From contig DATATI010000083.1 of the NCBI GenBank assembly GCA_036268875.1, positions 124,001 through 188,000 of the forward strand: a DNA stretch of 64,000 nucleotides, written 5' to 3'. The position numbers and the translations under genes are program-made. This document shows positions 1 through 7,957 of the stretch, piece by piece (the first letter of the stretch is position 1; every line of letters starts with the position of its first letter). Source of the stretch: Polyangia bacterium (GTDB taxonomy: Bacteria > Myxococcota_A > Polyangia > Fen-1088). The notes under the pieces were generated by a model. The model was not told where the DNA came from and did not search any database. It saw only the letters and a program-made list of their open reading frames with translations.

Positions 1-958
1 GCCGCACCGCCGCCCCGAGCTCGCGACCGCCCGCGGAGGCCGCCAGTACCAACTGCAATTGAATGTTTGGCACCGCGCGCAACATCGCCGTCTGCGCGGC
101 GATTGACTCGTTATCAGAACGCCCGGCTGTGTCGATCAAGATCAGGTCGGCGTCCTTGGCGCGCGACACCGCCTCGACCAAGGCGGCCTGATCGCGCGCG
201 ACGTGTGTTGGCAGACCCATGATTTTTCCATACCGCGCCAGCTGGTCGCTGGCCCCGACCCGGTATGTATCGACGGTAATCAGCACACACTTGAACTTGG
301 TCTCCAGCACCGCGCGGGCGGCTATCTTCGCGACAGCGGTGGTCTTCCCGACGCCGGTGGGACCGATGAGGGCGATGGTCCGCCGGCCTTCGGCCAGCCA
401 CGGCGCGGGCGCCGCCGGCAGCCGCTTGCGCAGATCGGCACGCACCTCGGCCTCGATCTGCCCGCCCCGCGGGGCGGCGCCCCGGCGCCGGGCTTCCTCG
501 ATCATCTCGCGCGCCAGAGCGTCCTCGATCCCCCGGTGCACCAGGTGGCGGAAGACTCGCAGCGCTTCGCCGGTGAAGAGGGGGCCGTCGTCGGCGCCCG
601 GATCATCCTGACCGACCCGGCGGCGCAGCTCCTCGACGACCCTGCGCAAGGCGCTGACCTCGTCCTGCAGATCACCGGTCGGCCGCGGCGCGGAAGCCGG
701 CGCCCTTTCGACGTTGCCACCGGCGGTGTTCCCGGCCAGCTTGGCGGCGCGTTCAAAGGCGGCCGTGCGACCAACCTGGGCCGGTTCGGCCGCGGCGCCG
801 GCCGCCACCACCTCCACCTGCGGTTTGCCGAAAAGGCCGCCGGCGATCTCGCGCGTTTGCAAGATCACGGCGTCCCGACCGAAGGCCGCCTTCACGGCGT
901 TCAGCGCCGACAGGGCGTCGGGGGCCCGAAAAGTCTTCACTGTCGCGTTGCCGTTCAT
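1..958 (-). CDS. flhF: FlhF, SRP-type GTPase for flagellar placement (3' end outside window)
   Basis: SRP54/FtsY-family GTPase that sets the site and assembly of polar flagella at the inner membrane. 319 residues are visible from ATG at 958; the C-terminus lies beyond position 1. A variable basic N-terminal region (about 1-125) precedes the N/G domains. The P-loop GPTGVGKTT is at 199-207, DTYRVGASDQL at 230-240 and DTAGRSD at 276-282, all typical of FlhF. It is the last visible gene of the fliL-to-flhF run, 32 bases after flhA. Its usual partner FlhG is not adjacent upstream; the FlhG-like gene is about 31 kb away at 31553. Identification is secure. Confidence 0.96.
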   Translation of the reverse strand, partial: MNGNATVKTFRAPDALSALNAVKAAFGRDAVILQTREIAGGLFGKPQVEVVAAGAAAEPAQVGRTAAFERAAKLAGNTAGGNVERAPASAPRPTGDLQDEVSALRRVVEELRRRVGQDDPGADDGPLFTGEALRVFRHLVHRGIEDALAREMIEEARRRGAAPRGGQIEAEVRADLRKRLPAAPAPWLAEGRRTIALIGPTGVGKTTAVAKIAARAVLETKFKCVLITVDTYRVGASDQLARYGKIMGLPTHVARDQAALVEAVSRAKDADLILIDTAGRSDNESIAAQTAMLRAVPNIQLQLVLAASAGGRELGAAVR

Positions 959-990
959 TTTCAGTTCCTCACCTTTTCAAAAGAAAATCG

Positions 991-3090
991 CTAGGCGGCC
1001 GCCCGTCCTTGCACGGACGTCGGCGTTCCCAAATCGATGGTCGCCACCGGCTCGACGGACGTGCCGGGGACCAGCTCGCGCGCCGTCACCACCGACAGGT
1101 CGGGGACAAAGCGCGAGGCGAAATCGAACAGCGGCCGCCGCAGATCGGGCGGCGCGATGATCACGGTGGGCTGGCCGTCGGCGGCAAAGCGCGCCGCCCG
1201 CGTCTCCAGCAGGTTGACCAGCTTGCGCGCCGTATCGATGTCCGGCGCCAGCGTCGCCTCGCCGTCGCTTTGCCCCAGGGTGCGGCGCAGGGCATCCTCG
1301 GTGGCGCGATCCAGCGTCATCGCCCGCACCACGCCGGCGGCGTCGGCGACCTTGGCGGTGATCTGGCGGAACAATCGCCTGCGCACCTGCTCGACCAGGA
1401 ACGAGGTGTCTTTGCTGCGCGGCGCTCCGTCGGCGACCGCCTCCAAGATCGAGCGCAGGTCGCGCACTGAAAGACCTTCACGCAAAACCCCGCGCATCAC
1501 GCGCACGAACTCGCCCAGGGTCACCGTGCCGGGGATGACGTCCTCGACCAGCTTGGGCGCTTCCTTGCCGACGTTGGCGATGAGCTCCTGCACCTCCTGG
1601 CGACCGACCAGCTCGTGCACGTTGCGGCGGATCAATTCAGAAAGGTGCGTGGTCATCACCGACGCCGGATCAACCACGGTCATCCCCGCGCCTTCCGCCC
1701 GTGCTCGATCAGTCGGGGTGATCCACAGCGCGGCCAGGCCGAACGCCGGCTCCTTGCCCGTCAAGCCTTCCAGGCCCGGAACATTGGGCGCGCCACCCGA
1801 CGGATCCAGCACCATCACCCGATCGCTGTAGGCCATGCCCTTGCCGACGTCGATGCCGCGCATGCGCACCCGGTACTCGTTCGGCTCCAGGCGCAGGTTG
1901 TCGCGCAGGTGCACCGGCGGCAGCACCACGCCGAGGTCGGTGGCGATCTGGCGGCGCAGGTTGGTCACCCGGCCGGGCAGCTCGCCGCCCTTGTCGAGAT
2001 CGATCAGGCGCAGCAGCGCGTGGCCGACCTCCAGCTCGATGGCGTCGACGGTGAGCAGATCTTGCATCCGCTCCTGCGGAGGCGGCGCCTTGGCGGCCTC
2101 GGCGGCGGCCTCGGCGGCGCGCTTGGCGGCCGCGGCCGGGCGGCCCCGAAAACGCGACAGCATGAACGCGCCCAGGGCGAACACGCCGAACGGCACCGTC
2201 GGCATGCCCGGCACGATGGCCAGCGCGCCCAGCACGATGGCCGCGTACTGCAGCGTGCGCGCCTTGCCGAACACCTGGCCGCCCATCTCGAGGCCAAGGA
2301 ACTGACCCGAACCGGCCCGGGTGACCACGATGCCGGCCGCGGTGCTGACCAGCAGCGACGGCATCTGCGAGACCAGGCCGTCGCCGATGGTGAGGATGGT
2401 GAACGATTCGACCGCCGTCTGCAGCGACATGTGATCGCGCACCAGGCCGGCCAGCAAACCACCGACGATGTTGATCGCCGTGATGACCAGGCCGGCGACG
2501 GCGTCGCCGCGCACGAACTTGCTGGCACCGTCCATGGCGCCGAAAAATTCAATCTCGCGTTCAAGCGCGTGCCGGCGGGTGCGCGCCGTCTTCTCGTCGA
2601 TGAGGCCGGCGGCCAGCTCGGCGTCGATGGACATCTGCTTGCCGGGCAAGGCGTCCAAGGTGAAGCGGGCCGCCACCTCGGCGATGCGGTTCGAACCGCG
2701 GGTGATGACGGTGAAGTTCACCGCCAGCAAGATCAGAAAGATGACCGCGCCGACGATCAGGCTGCCGCCGATGGCGAAGCGCCCGAAGGTTTCGATGACG
2801 TCGCCCGCCGCCGCCGCGCCCTCCCCGCCTTTGAGCAGGATCAAACGCGTGGTGGCCACGTTCAGGCCCAGACGAAACAAGGTGGTGATCAGCAGCAGCG
2901 ACGGGAAGACGCTGAAGTCCAGCGGCTTTTCCAGGCTCAACGCCACCAGCAGGATCAACACCGACACGCCGATGTTCAGCGCCAGCAGGATGTCCAGGAC
3001 CAGCGGCGGCAGCGGCAGGACCAAGATCGCCAGCACGCTGAGGACGGTGATCGCCAGCAGGCCTTGCCCGGTATTTTTCTCCGTCGGCAT
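991..3090 (-). CDS. flhA: FlhA, flagellar type III export gate protein
   Basis: 699-residue FHIPEP-family protein, the usual size for FlhA. The N-terminal half has the closely packed membrane helices of the proton-driven export gate, starting with the LAITVLSVLAILVLPLPPLVLD segment. It contains the conserved FRLGLNVATTRLIL and the cytoplasmic-loop stretch ending in MDGASKFVRGDA. The C-terminal half is the cytosolic ring that docks substrate-chaperone complexes. The ATG at 3090 shares one base with the flhB stop (TAATG arrangement), so the two are translationally coupled. A second, divergent member of the family is at 49376-51310. Confidence 0.98.
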   Translation of the reverse strand: MPTEKNTGQGLLAITVLSVLAILVLPLPPLVLDILLALNIGVSVLILLVALSLEKPLDFSVFPSLLLITTLFRLGLNVATTRLILLKGGEGAAAAGDVIETFGRFAIGGSLIVGAVIFLILLAVNFTVITRGSNRIAEVAARFTLDALPGKQMSIDAELAAGLIDEKTARTRRHALEREIEFFGAMDGASKFVRGDAVAGLVITAINIVGGLLAGLVRDHMSLQTAVESFTILTIGDGLVSQMPSLLVSTAAGIVVTRAGSGQFLGLEMGGQVFGKARTLQYAAIVLGALAIVPGMPTVPFGVFALGAFMLSRFRGRPAAAAKRAAEAAAEAAKAPPPQERMQDLLTVDAIELEVGHALLRLIDLDKGGELPGRVTNLRRQIATDLGVVLPPVHLRDNLRLEPNEYRVRMRGIDVGKGMAYSDRVMVLDPSGGAPNVPGLEGLTGKEPAFGLAALWITPTDRARAEGAGMTVVDPASVMTTHLSELIRRNVHELVGRQEVQELIANVGKEAPKLVEDVIPGTVTLGEFVRVMRGVLREGLSVRDLRSILEAVADGAPRSKDTSFLVEQVRRRLFRQITAKVADAAGVVRAMTLDRATEDALRRTLGQSDGEATLAPDIDTARKLVNLLETRAARFAADGQPTVIIAPPDLRRPLFDFASRFVPDLSVVTARELVPGTSVEPVATIDLGTPTSVQGRAAA

Positions 3091-4169
3091 TAACGCGCTC
3101 CCGCGGCGGCCGGCTGGCGGTGGGTGATGCGGTAGACATAGGCCAGGATGGCGGCCACCGCTTTGTAGGTTTCGGCCGGCACCGAACGCCCGACCTTCAC
3201 GCGCTTGTAAAGCAAGCGAGCCAGCGGGATGTTCTCCACGATGGGGATGCCATTTTCGCGGGCCAGCTCGCGCATCATCTCGGCGATCTCGCCCTTGCCC
3301 TTGGCGGTCACGCGCGGCGCCTTGTCCTCGCTGGCGCGATAACGGATGGCGATGGCGATGTGGGTGGGGTTGACCACCAGCGCGTCGGCGCGCGGCACCT
3401 CGGCGCGGGCGATGTTGCGGATGAGCTCGCGCAGCTTGCGGCGCCGGCGGCCGCGCGTGGAGGTGTCGCCTTCGTCCTCCTTGGCGTCGCGCTTGGCCTC
3501 CGCTTTCGTCATCTTCATCTCTTTGGCGTACCGCCAGCGGGTAATTGCAATGTCCACGCCGGCCCAGATGGCCAGCACTGTCAGAACCTTGACCGCGCTG
3601 GCACAGAGCGGGCCGAACAGATGGGCGAATTGCACGTCGGACCGCGCCAGCAGCAGCGTCGGCAGCGTCATGAACTCGTCACGCATCGACGACCACACCG
3701 CCCAGCCCACTGTCACCAGCTTGACAACCGAGATGCCCATATCCGCCCACAGCTGCTTGCTGAACAGCCGGCCGATCTTTCCGCCGCCCAGCGTGAACAC
3801 CCGCCCGATGTCCGGCAGCGCGCGTTCCAGCCAGATCTCACCTTTGGTCTGAAACAAATACACCGCCACGCCCGCCCCGCCCGCCGCCGCGCACGCCGAC
3901 AGCGCCAGGCCCAGCGGCCGCGCCAGCATCGGCTGCAGCTGGCTCATCACCGGCGTCGTCGTCGACAGTCCTTCGCCCGCCGAAGCCACCAGACGAATCA
4001 ACGAATCGCGCAGCGCCGGGCCGACGCTCATCAAGGCCAGCGTGCCGGCGGCGAAACCCGCCACGGCGTTGATCTCCTTGCCGATGGGGATCTGGCCTTT
4101 GCCGCGGGCTTCATTGCTGCGCCTCGCACTGGGCGACTCTGTCCTGTCCTCTGCGGGCTCGCCTGCCAT
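3090..4169 (-). CDS. flhB: FlhB, export switch protein with NPTH autocleavage site
   Basis: 359-residue inner-membrane protein of the flagellar export gate that switches specificity from rod/hook to filament substrates. The start is ATG 4169 (MAGEPAED), eight bases after the fliR stop; the longer open frame upstream is the shadow of fliR. Four hydrophobic segments are followed by a charged linker (KAEAKRDAKEDEGD) and the cytosolic domain. The autocleavage motif NPTH lies at about residues 267-270, as in well-studied FlhB proteins, followed by RYRASEDKAPRVTAKG. Together with the giant FliK at 17467-20370 it should control hook length. Confidence 0.97.
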   Translation of the reverse strand: MAGEPAEDRTESPSARRSNEARGKGQIPIGKEINAVAGFAAGTLALMSVGPALRDSLIRLVASAGEGLSTTTPVMSQLQPMLARPLGLALSACAAAGGAGVAVYLFQTKGEIWLERALPDIGRVFTLGGGKIGRLFSKQLWADMGISVVKLVTVGWAVWSSMRDEFMTLPTLLLARSDVQFAHLFGPLCASAVKVLTVLAIWAGVDIAITRWRYAKEMKMTKAEAKRDAKEDEGDTSTRGRRRRKLRELIRNIARAEVPRADALVVNPTHIAIAIRYRASEDKAPRVTAKGKGEIAEMMRELARENGIPIVENIPLARLLYKRVKVGRSVPAETYKAVAAILAYVYRITHRQPAAAGAR

Positions 4170-4177
4170 CAGCGCAC

Positions 4178-4981
4178 CTAGTTGCCCCCGGTGAAGGCGG
4201 CGGCCGCCGTGCGCGCCGCCAGCTGGGTGATGGAAGGCGCCATCATGTACAGCGCGCCGCCGCCGGCCAGGATGGTCACGGAGAACCCGATGCTGTTGAT
4301 CGAAAGCTGCGGAACGGTCCGGCTGATCACGCCCAGCGACACGTGCCCGAACACCACCGCCACCAGCACCGGGTACGCCATGCGCACCGCCAGCGCCACC
4401 GCGCCCAGCGCGTGCGTGACCACCGCGGCGGCCAGCGCCGGCAGATCGACCGGCGCGCCCGGCGGCACGGCGATCACCGACCGGCACAGCCAGGCGATGG
4501 CTTCCCGATGAACCCCGGTGGTCACCATCGCCGCCAGCGCGAACATGCTCAAAAGCTCGCTGATCGCCGTTGAATCGGCGCCGTGCAGCGGATCGATCAC
4601 CGATCCGTACGACAGACCCATGGCCAAGGAGATGACCTGGCCGCCGGCCTGCGCCGCATCCATGGCAAAGCGCGCGCACAGTCCCGCCACCAACCCCATC
4701 GCCGTCTCGGTCACCCCGGCGGCGATCAGCGTGCCCATGCCGATCGATCCGTGCGCGGCGAACACCGGGAACCCGGCGCCGGCGTACGCGGCGAACGACA
4801 GCGGCAGCGCGATCCCTATGCGCAGTCGTCGCGGCAACGCTTTCATTCCGAACAGCGGCGCCGTCGCGCACAGCGCCGAGCAACGAAACAGCACCAGCAC
4901 GAACCCGAACAGCGTCGGCGTCAGGAATGCGGCATCAGCACCCACGGCTGACAAACACTGCGAGGACCGGGCCAACGGCAC
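4178..4981 (-). CDS. fliR: FliR, flagellar export gate core protein
   Basis: 267-residue polytopic protein of the FliP5-FliQ4-FliR1 export-gate core. The N-terminal helices include FGFVLVLFRCSALCATAPLFG, and the protein is hydrophobic throughout with the charged stretch PRRLRIGIALPLS seen in FliR. The reading frame opens with GTG at 4981; internal starts are possible because no clear ribosome-binding site is seen. It is unusual that about 300 untranslated bases, most of them a long palindrome, separate it from fliQ, while every other junction in this run is tight. Confidence 0.95.
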   Translation of the reverse strand: MPLARSSQCLSAVGADAAFLTPTLFGFVLVLFRCSALCATAPLFGMKALPRRLRIGIALPLSFAAYAGAGFPVFAAHGSIGMGTLIAAGVTETAMGLVAGLCARFAMDAAQAGGQVISLAMGLSYGSVIDPLHGADSTAISELLSMFALAAMVTTGVHREAIAWLCRSVIAVPPGAPVDLPALAAAVVTHALGAVALAVRMAYPVLVAVVFGHVSLGVISRTVPQLSINSIGFSVTILAGGGALYMMAPSITQLAARTAAAAFTGGN

Positions 4982-5281
4982 CGTCGCAGCAGCGTCGGAG
5001 CGCTGCTCCGCGGATTGATCACTGCTGCCAGGGTGAACCCGTTACGCGCGGGGTGAAGATGGACAACCGATTGGAGGGCGGCTTTGGCGCGTTTGCGCTC
5101 CTGGCGGAGCGCCCTTTTTTGGATCCGTTAAAAAACGCTCCTCGTCAGAGGAGGGCAAACGCGCGAAAGCCGCTCTCCAATCGGTTGCCGACCTTCGCCC
5201 CTCGCGTAACGGGATCACCTCCCAGGACGACGACGTGACCAATGGCAATCGTGGTGGGGCGAAGCCCCCTTCCACGTTGGT
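4982..5281. other. fliQ-fliR intergenic region (300 bases)
   Basis: No credible gene. Bases 5031-5220 form a long palindrome (separate entry). Bases 5256-5268 form a small hairpin, GGGGC-GAA-GCCCC, just downstream of the fliQ stop codon when read on the minus strand. There is no T-tract after it in that direction, so it is more likely a processing or stability element than an intrinsic terminator. Confidence 0.7.
5031..5220. repeat. 190-bp near-perfect palindrome between fliQ and fliR
   Basis: Two arms of about 90-95 bases pair with roughly 85 percent identity and almost no loop; the axis lies at GGATCC (5121-5126). Matching blocks include CCCGTTACGCG at the outer end of both arms, CAACCGATTGGAG, GCGGCTTT and CGCGTTTGC. 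Near the axis the left arm has TTTTTTGGATCC and the right arm reads back as TTTTTTAACGGATCC. Short peptides open in several frames but they are mirror images of each other and not genes. The size, symmetry and position inside an otherwise gap-free operon suggest a MITE-like insertion or a large RNA hairpin. No transposase or clear target duplication was identified. Confidence 0.85.
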
Positions 5282-5539
5282 TTATTTTGACATGCGCTCG
5301 AGAGACGACTGCAGGTAGTGGCTGTAGCGTTCGAGGATCCAGCCGCCCAGCGCCCATACGCCGGCCAGCGCGGCGCAGATGCGCGGCAGAAAGCCCACGG
5401 CGGGATCGTTGATCTGCGTCGCCGACTGCAGGATGCCGACCACCAGGCCGACCAGCAGCAAACCGCCGACGAAGGGACCGGCGGTCGACGCCAGCAGCAG
5501 CATCCCCTCGTGCATCAGCGCTTCAGGTACTTCGGACAT
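5282..5539 (-). CDS. fliQ: FliQ, flagellar export gate protein
   Basis: 85-residue protein of normal FliQ length with two membrane helices (about 15-38 and 52-70) forming a hairpin in the FliP-FliQ-FliR core. The start region MSEVPEALMHEGMLLLAS and the segment LVGLVVGILQSATQINDPAVGFLPRI match the family. The ATG at 5539 shares one base with the fliP stop (TGATG). It is followed by the 190-bp palindrome before fliR. Confidence 0.95.
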   Translation of the reverse strand: MSEVPEALMHEGMLLLASTAGPFVGGLLLVGLVVGILQSATQINDPAVGFLPRICAALAGVWALGGWILERYSHYLQSSLERMSK

Positions 5540-6255
5540 CAGAAACTCTTCACCAAAGACGAGATCACCAGGTGCCAGCCGCCGGCCAGAAGAAAGATCC
5601 CGATCTTGAGCGGCAGCGAGATCATCTGGGGCGGCACCATCATCATCCCCAGCGACATCAGCACCGACGCGATCAGCACGTCGACCAGCAGCATGGGAAT
5701 GAACAGGTAGAGGCCCATGCGAAAGGCCGTGCCCAGTTCGGACACCATGAACGCCGGAATCACCACGGTCATCGGCAGTACCTCGCCGCGGTTGGGGCGC
5801 TGCTGGCCGGACACCTCGAAGAACAACCGCAGATCGTCGTCACGGGTTTGCTTGAGCATCCACTCGCGCAGCGGCCCCTCACCGCGCTCCAGCGCTTCGG
5901 AGGCCGGGATCTGGTCGTCCAGGAACGGCCCCAGGGCGTCCTTGTGCACGCGGGTCAGCGTCGGGGCCATGATGAACATCGTCAAAAACAGCGACAAACC
6001 CGCGAGAATTTGGTTGGGCGGCAGCGACGGCGTGCCCAGGGCCTGACGCAGAAACGACAGCACGATCATGATGCGGGTGAACGACGTCAGCGACAGCACC
6101 AGCGCCGACGCGAACGACAGCGCCGTCACCAGCAGGAAGATCTTCATCGCCGAAGATCCACCCCCGGTCAGGGCCATGTCCGCGCCGCTGCGGGCGGCGT
6201 GCAGCAAGGCGTCTGCCCCGCTGCCGGTGGCGCTGGCTGACGCCGGCGAGTTCAT
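5539..6255 (-). CDS. fliP: FliP, flagellar export gate protein
   Basis: 238-residue membrane protein of the export-gate core. It has the family-typical FTRIMIVLSFLRQALGTPSLPPNQ region, a periplasmic middle section and paired C-terminal helices (LGMMMVPPQMISLPLKIGIFLLAGGWHL). The first about 35 residues hold no classical long signal peptide but do carry the MKIFLLVTALSFASALVLSL segment. The start overlaps the fliO stop by four bases (6252-6255), which indicates translational coupling. Confidence 0.97.
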   Translation of the reverse strand: MNSPASASATGSGADALLHAARSGADMALTGGGSSAMKIFLLVTALSFASALVLSLTSFTRIMIVLSFLRQALGTPSLPPNQILAGLSLFLTMFIMAPTLTRVHKDALGPFLDDQIPASEALERGEGPLREWMLKQTRDDDLRLFFEVSGQQRPNRGEVLPMTVVIPAFMVSELGTAFRMGLYLFIPMLLVDVLIASVLMSLGMMMVPPQMISLPLKIGIFLLAGGWHLVISSLVKSF

Positions 6256-7622
6256 CGCACCCGGGCCGCCAGGCCCAGCGACAGTTTTTGGCGCAGCTCT
6301 TGATCTTCGACGCTGTCTTCCAGCAGCTCTTCGAAGTTGTGGAACTCGGATTCATTGGCCGGCTTGGCGCGGCGAAACAACCGCGCCAGCAACCCGCCCT
6401 GTGCCGGCATCGATGCCTCGTCGCTGAAATCGGCCTCGGGGATGTCGGCGATCTCGCCGGTCAGCGAGCCCTCGGGAAAATCGAACTCGCCCGCCACCGC
6501 CGTCTCCGGAATGATCGACCGGCCCGACGGAGCGGGTGCGGCGATGGTCATCGGCGACGCGGCGGCCGTCGGCTCGCGCGTGGTCTGCAGGACGGTGATG
6601 CCCGCCTCGCTGGTTCCCAGGATCAAGGTCTCGCCGCCGATCTCGGCGACGACGATGGCGCGCTTGGGCCCCAGGCTGGCGGTCTCGAGGATGCGCACAA
6701 ATCGCGGCACCGCCGCCCGTTTGCGGGCGAAGAAGTAAGCGCCGCCGGCCAGCGCCAGCAACAACACGCCGGCGAAGTAGATGCCCGCGCCGCCGCCTGA
6801 ACCACCCTGTGCCGCGGGTTCATGAGCGACCGAGGGATCCGCCTTGGCCGAGGCGCCCGGCGCCAGCGCCGCGATCCCCGCCTCCGCCGCCGTCGCCGGA
6901 CCGGCGCCGATGGCCAGCACCGGCGTTGCCGTCGGCTGCGCCGGCTGGTCGCGCACCGGCAGCGCCACCAACGCGGGCGCCGCCACCATCGGTTTGGCCG
7001 CCGACGCGGTCACTGCTTCCTTCGCCGCCGGCGCCGCCGCCTCGTCGTCTTTCGCCGAGCGAACGTCGAGATCCAGCATCGCCTTCAGCTCGCGCGCCTC
7101 GCGCGCGGCGTCCGCTTTGCGGGCAGCGGGCGGCGGCTCGATCGGCGCCCCTGTGCTGGTGGTCAAGATGGGTGCGGAAAAGCCGGCCGGCGCGGTCTGC
7201 GTCTTCGGCCTGGCGGCGCGCACCGTCTCGACCGCGTGCTTGCCGCCGCCCAGTGCAACGTCGCACCCCACCACGGCGCGCAGGCCGCCGGTCACCTTGA
7301 CGAACTCCACCGGCCCCTGGCAAGCGTCCTCGCCTTGCGGCACCACCAGCTCGACCTGGTGCTTGTGACGGTGGGCGCGGATCTCCGCCTCGCCTTCACC
7401 CCAGGCGCGGTTGTCGGCCTTGACCCGGGTGTCGGTCACGAAAAGATAGATGCGCCCGTCGGCGATCTTGGCGCTGGCCGCCTCGGGATCGACGGTGGCG
7501 TCGGCGGTGATGTCGACGACCAAGCGCGAACCTTCCCGCGCGGACGTCACGTCGCCGATGGTGATCGGCGTGGCCCAAAGGGCCATTCCGGTCAGCGAGA
7601 GCAAAGACAGTGAGGGGATCAT
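6252..7622 (-). CDS. fliO: FliO-like protein with long periplasmic domain
   Basis: 456 residues, far longer than the typical FliO of 100-200. A signal-like N-terminus precedes an extracytoplasmic region (about 20-120, ITIGDVTSAREGSRLVVDI) that resembles an AMIN domain, then an Ala/Pro-rich linker. One membrane helix lies at about 281-302 (IYFAGVLLLALAGGAYFF), followed by the short cytoplasmic FliO domain (RFVRILETASLGPKRAIVVAEIGGETLILG) and an acidic tail. FliO helps assemble the FliP ring, and its position directly before fliP fits. The AMIN assignment is inference and could suggest contact with peptidoglycan. Confidence 0.85.
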   Translation of the reverse strand: MIPSLSLLSLTGMALWATPITIGDVTSAREGSRLVVDITADATVDPEAASAKIADGRIYLFVTDTRVKADNRAWGEGEAEIRAHRHKHQVELVVPQGEDACQGPVEFVKVTGGLRAVVGCDVALGGGKHAVETVRAARPKTQTAPAGFSAPILTTSTGAPIEPPPAARKADAAREARELKAMLDLDVRSAKDDEAAAPAAKEAVTASAAKPMVAAPALVALPVRDQPAQPTATPVLAIGAGPATAAEAGIAALAPGASAKADPSVAHEPAAQGGSGGGAGIYFAGVLLLALAGGAYFFARKRAAVPRFVRILETASLGPKRAIVVAEIGGETLILGTSEAGITVLQTTREPTAAASPMTIAAPAPSGRSIIPETAVAGEFDFPEGSLTGEIADIPEADFSDEASMPAQGGLLARLFRRAKPANESEFHNFEELLEDSVEDQELRQKLSLGLAARVR

Positions 7623-7639
7623 TTTTCTTTCCCTTTCTG

Positions 7640-7939
7640 CTAGCGCAGGCGCGCGATGCGCTCCGCTTGACTGACGATGTCGGTGATCCGGACGCCAAAC
7701 TTGTCGTTGACCACCACGGCTTCGCCACGGGCCACCAGGCGATCGTTCACCAGGATGTCCAGCGGTTCGCCGGCGATCTTGTCGAGCTCGATGACCGACC
7801 CGGGCCCCAGGGCAAGGAGGTCCTGGATGGACACCCGAGCGCGGCCAAGCTCGACAGAGACGTCCAGCGGCACATCGAGCAAAAGCTCGAGGCGTCGGTT
7901 GGGGTCGGCGGTGGTGGCGTTTGGATCATTCGACTCCAT
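7640..7939 (-). CDS. fliN: FliN, flagellar motor switch / C-ring protein
   Basis: 99-residue SpoA-domain protein. The stretch LLLDVPLDVSVELGRARVSIQDLLALGPGSVIELDKIAGEPLDILVN and the closing VVVNDKFGVRITDIV are characteristic of FliN. It forms the lower C-ring with FliM and FliG and also holds the export ATPase complex through FliH. It lies 17 bases from the fliO start and 18 bases after fliM. The hydrophilic N-terminal extension is short. Confidence 0.96.
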   Translation of the reverse strand: MESNDPNATTADPNRRLELLLDVPLDVSVELGRARVSIQDLLALGPGSVIELDKIAGEPLDILVNDRLVARGEAVVVNDKFGVRITDIVSQAERIARLR

Positions 7940-7957
7940 GCTGGTCTCTCCTTGCGA

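Noticed and set aside
1615-3093. 492-residue plus-strand open frame opposite flhA
   Set aside because: It is the antisense shadow of a certain gene; composition is Arg/Gln/His/Asp-rich with no domain, a common artefact of GC-rich DNA.
4170-4883. Long upstream extension of the flhB frame
   Set aside because: The extension is antisense-like Arg/Gly-rich sequence inside fliR in another frame; FlhB homology begins at ATG 4169.
5212-5222. GGATCACCTCC, identical to the 3' end of 16S rRNA
   Set aside because: Only 11 bases match and nothing around resembles rRNA; the bases belong to the palindrome arm.
5042-5357. Two small minus-strand frames inside the fliQ-fliR palindrome with similar peptides
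   Set aside because: The similarity of the peptides is produced by the palindrome itself (both arms read the same on opposite strands).
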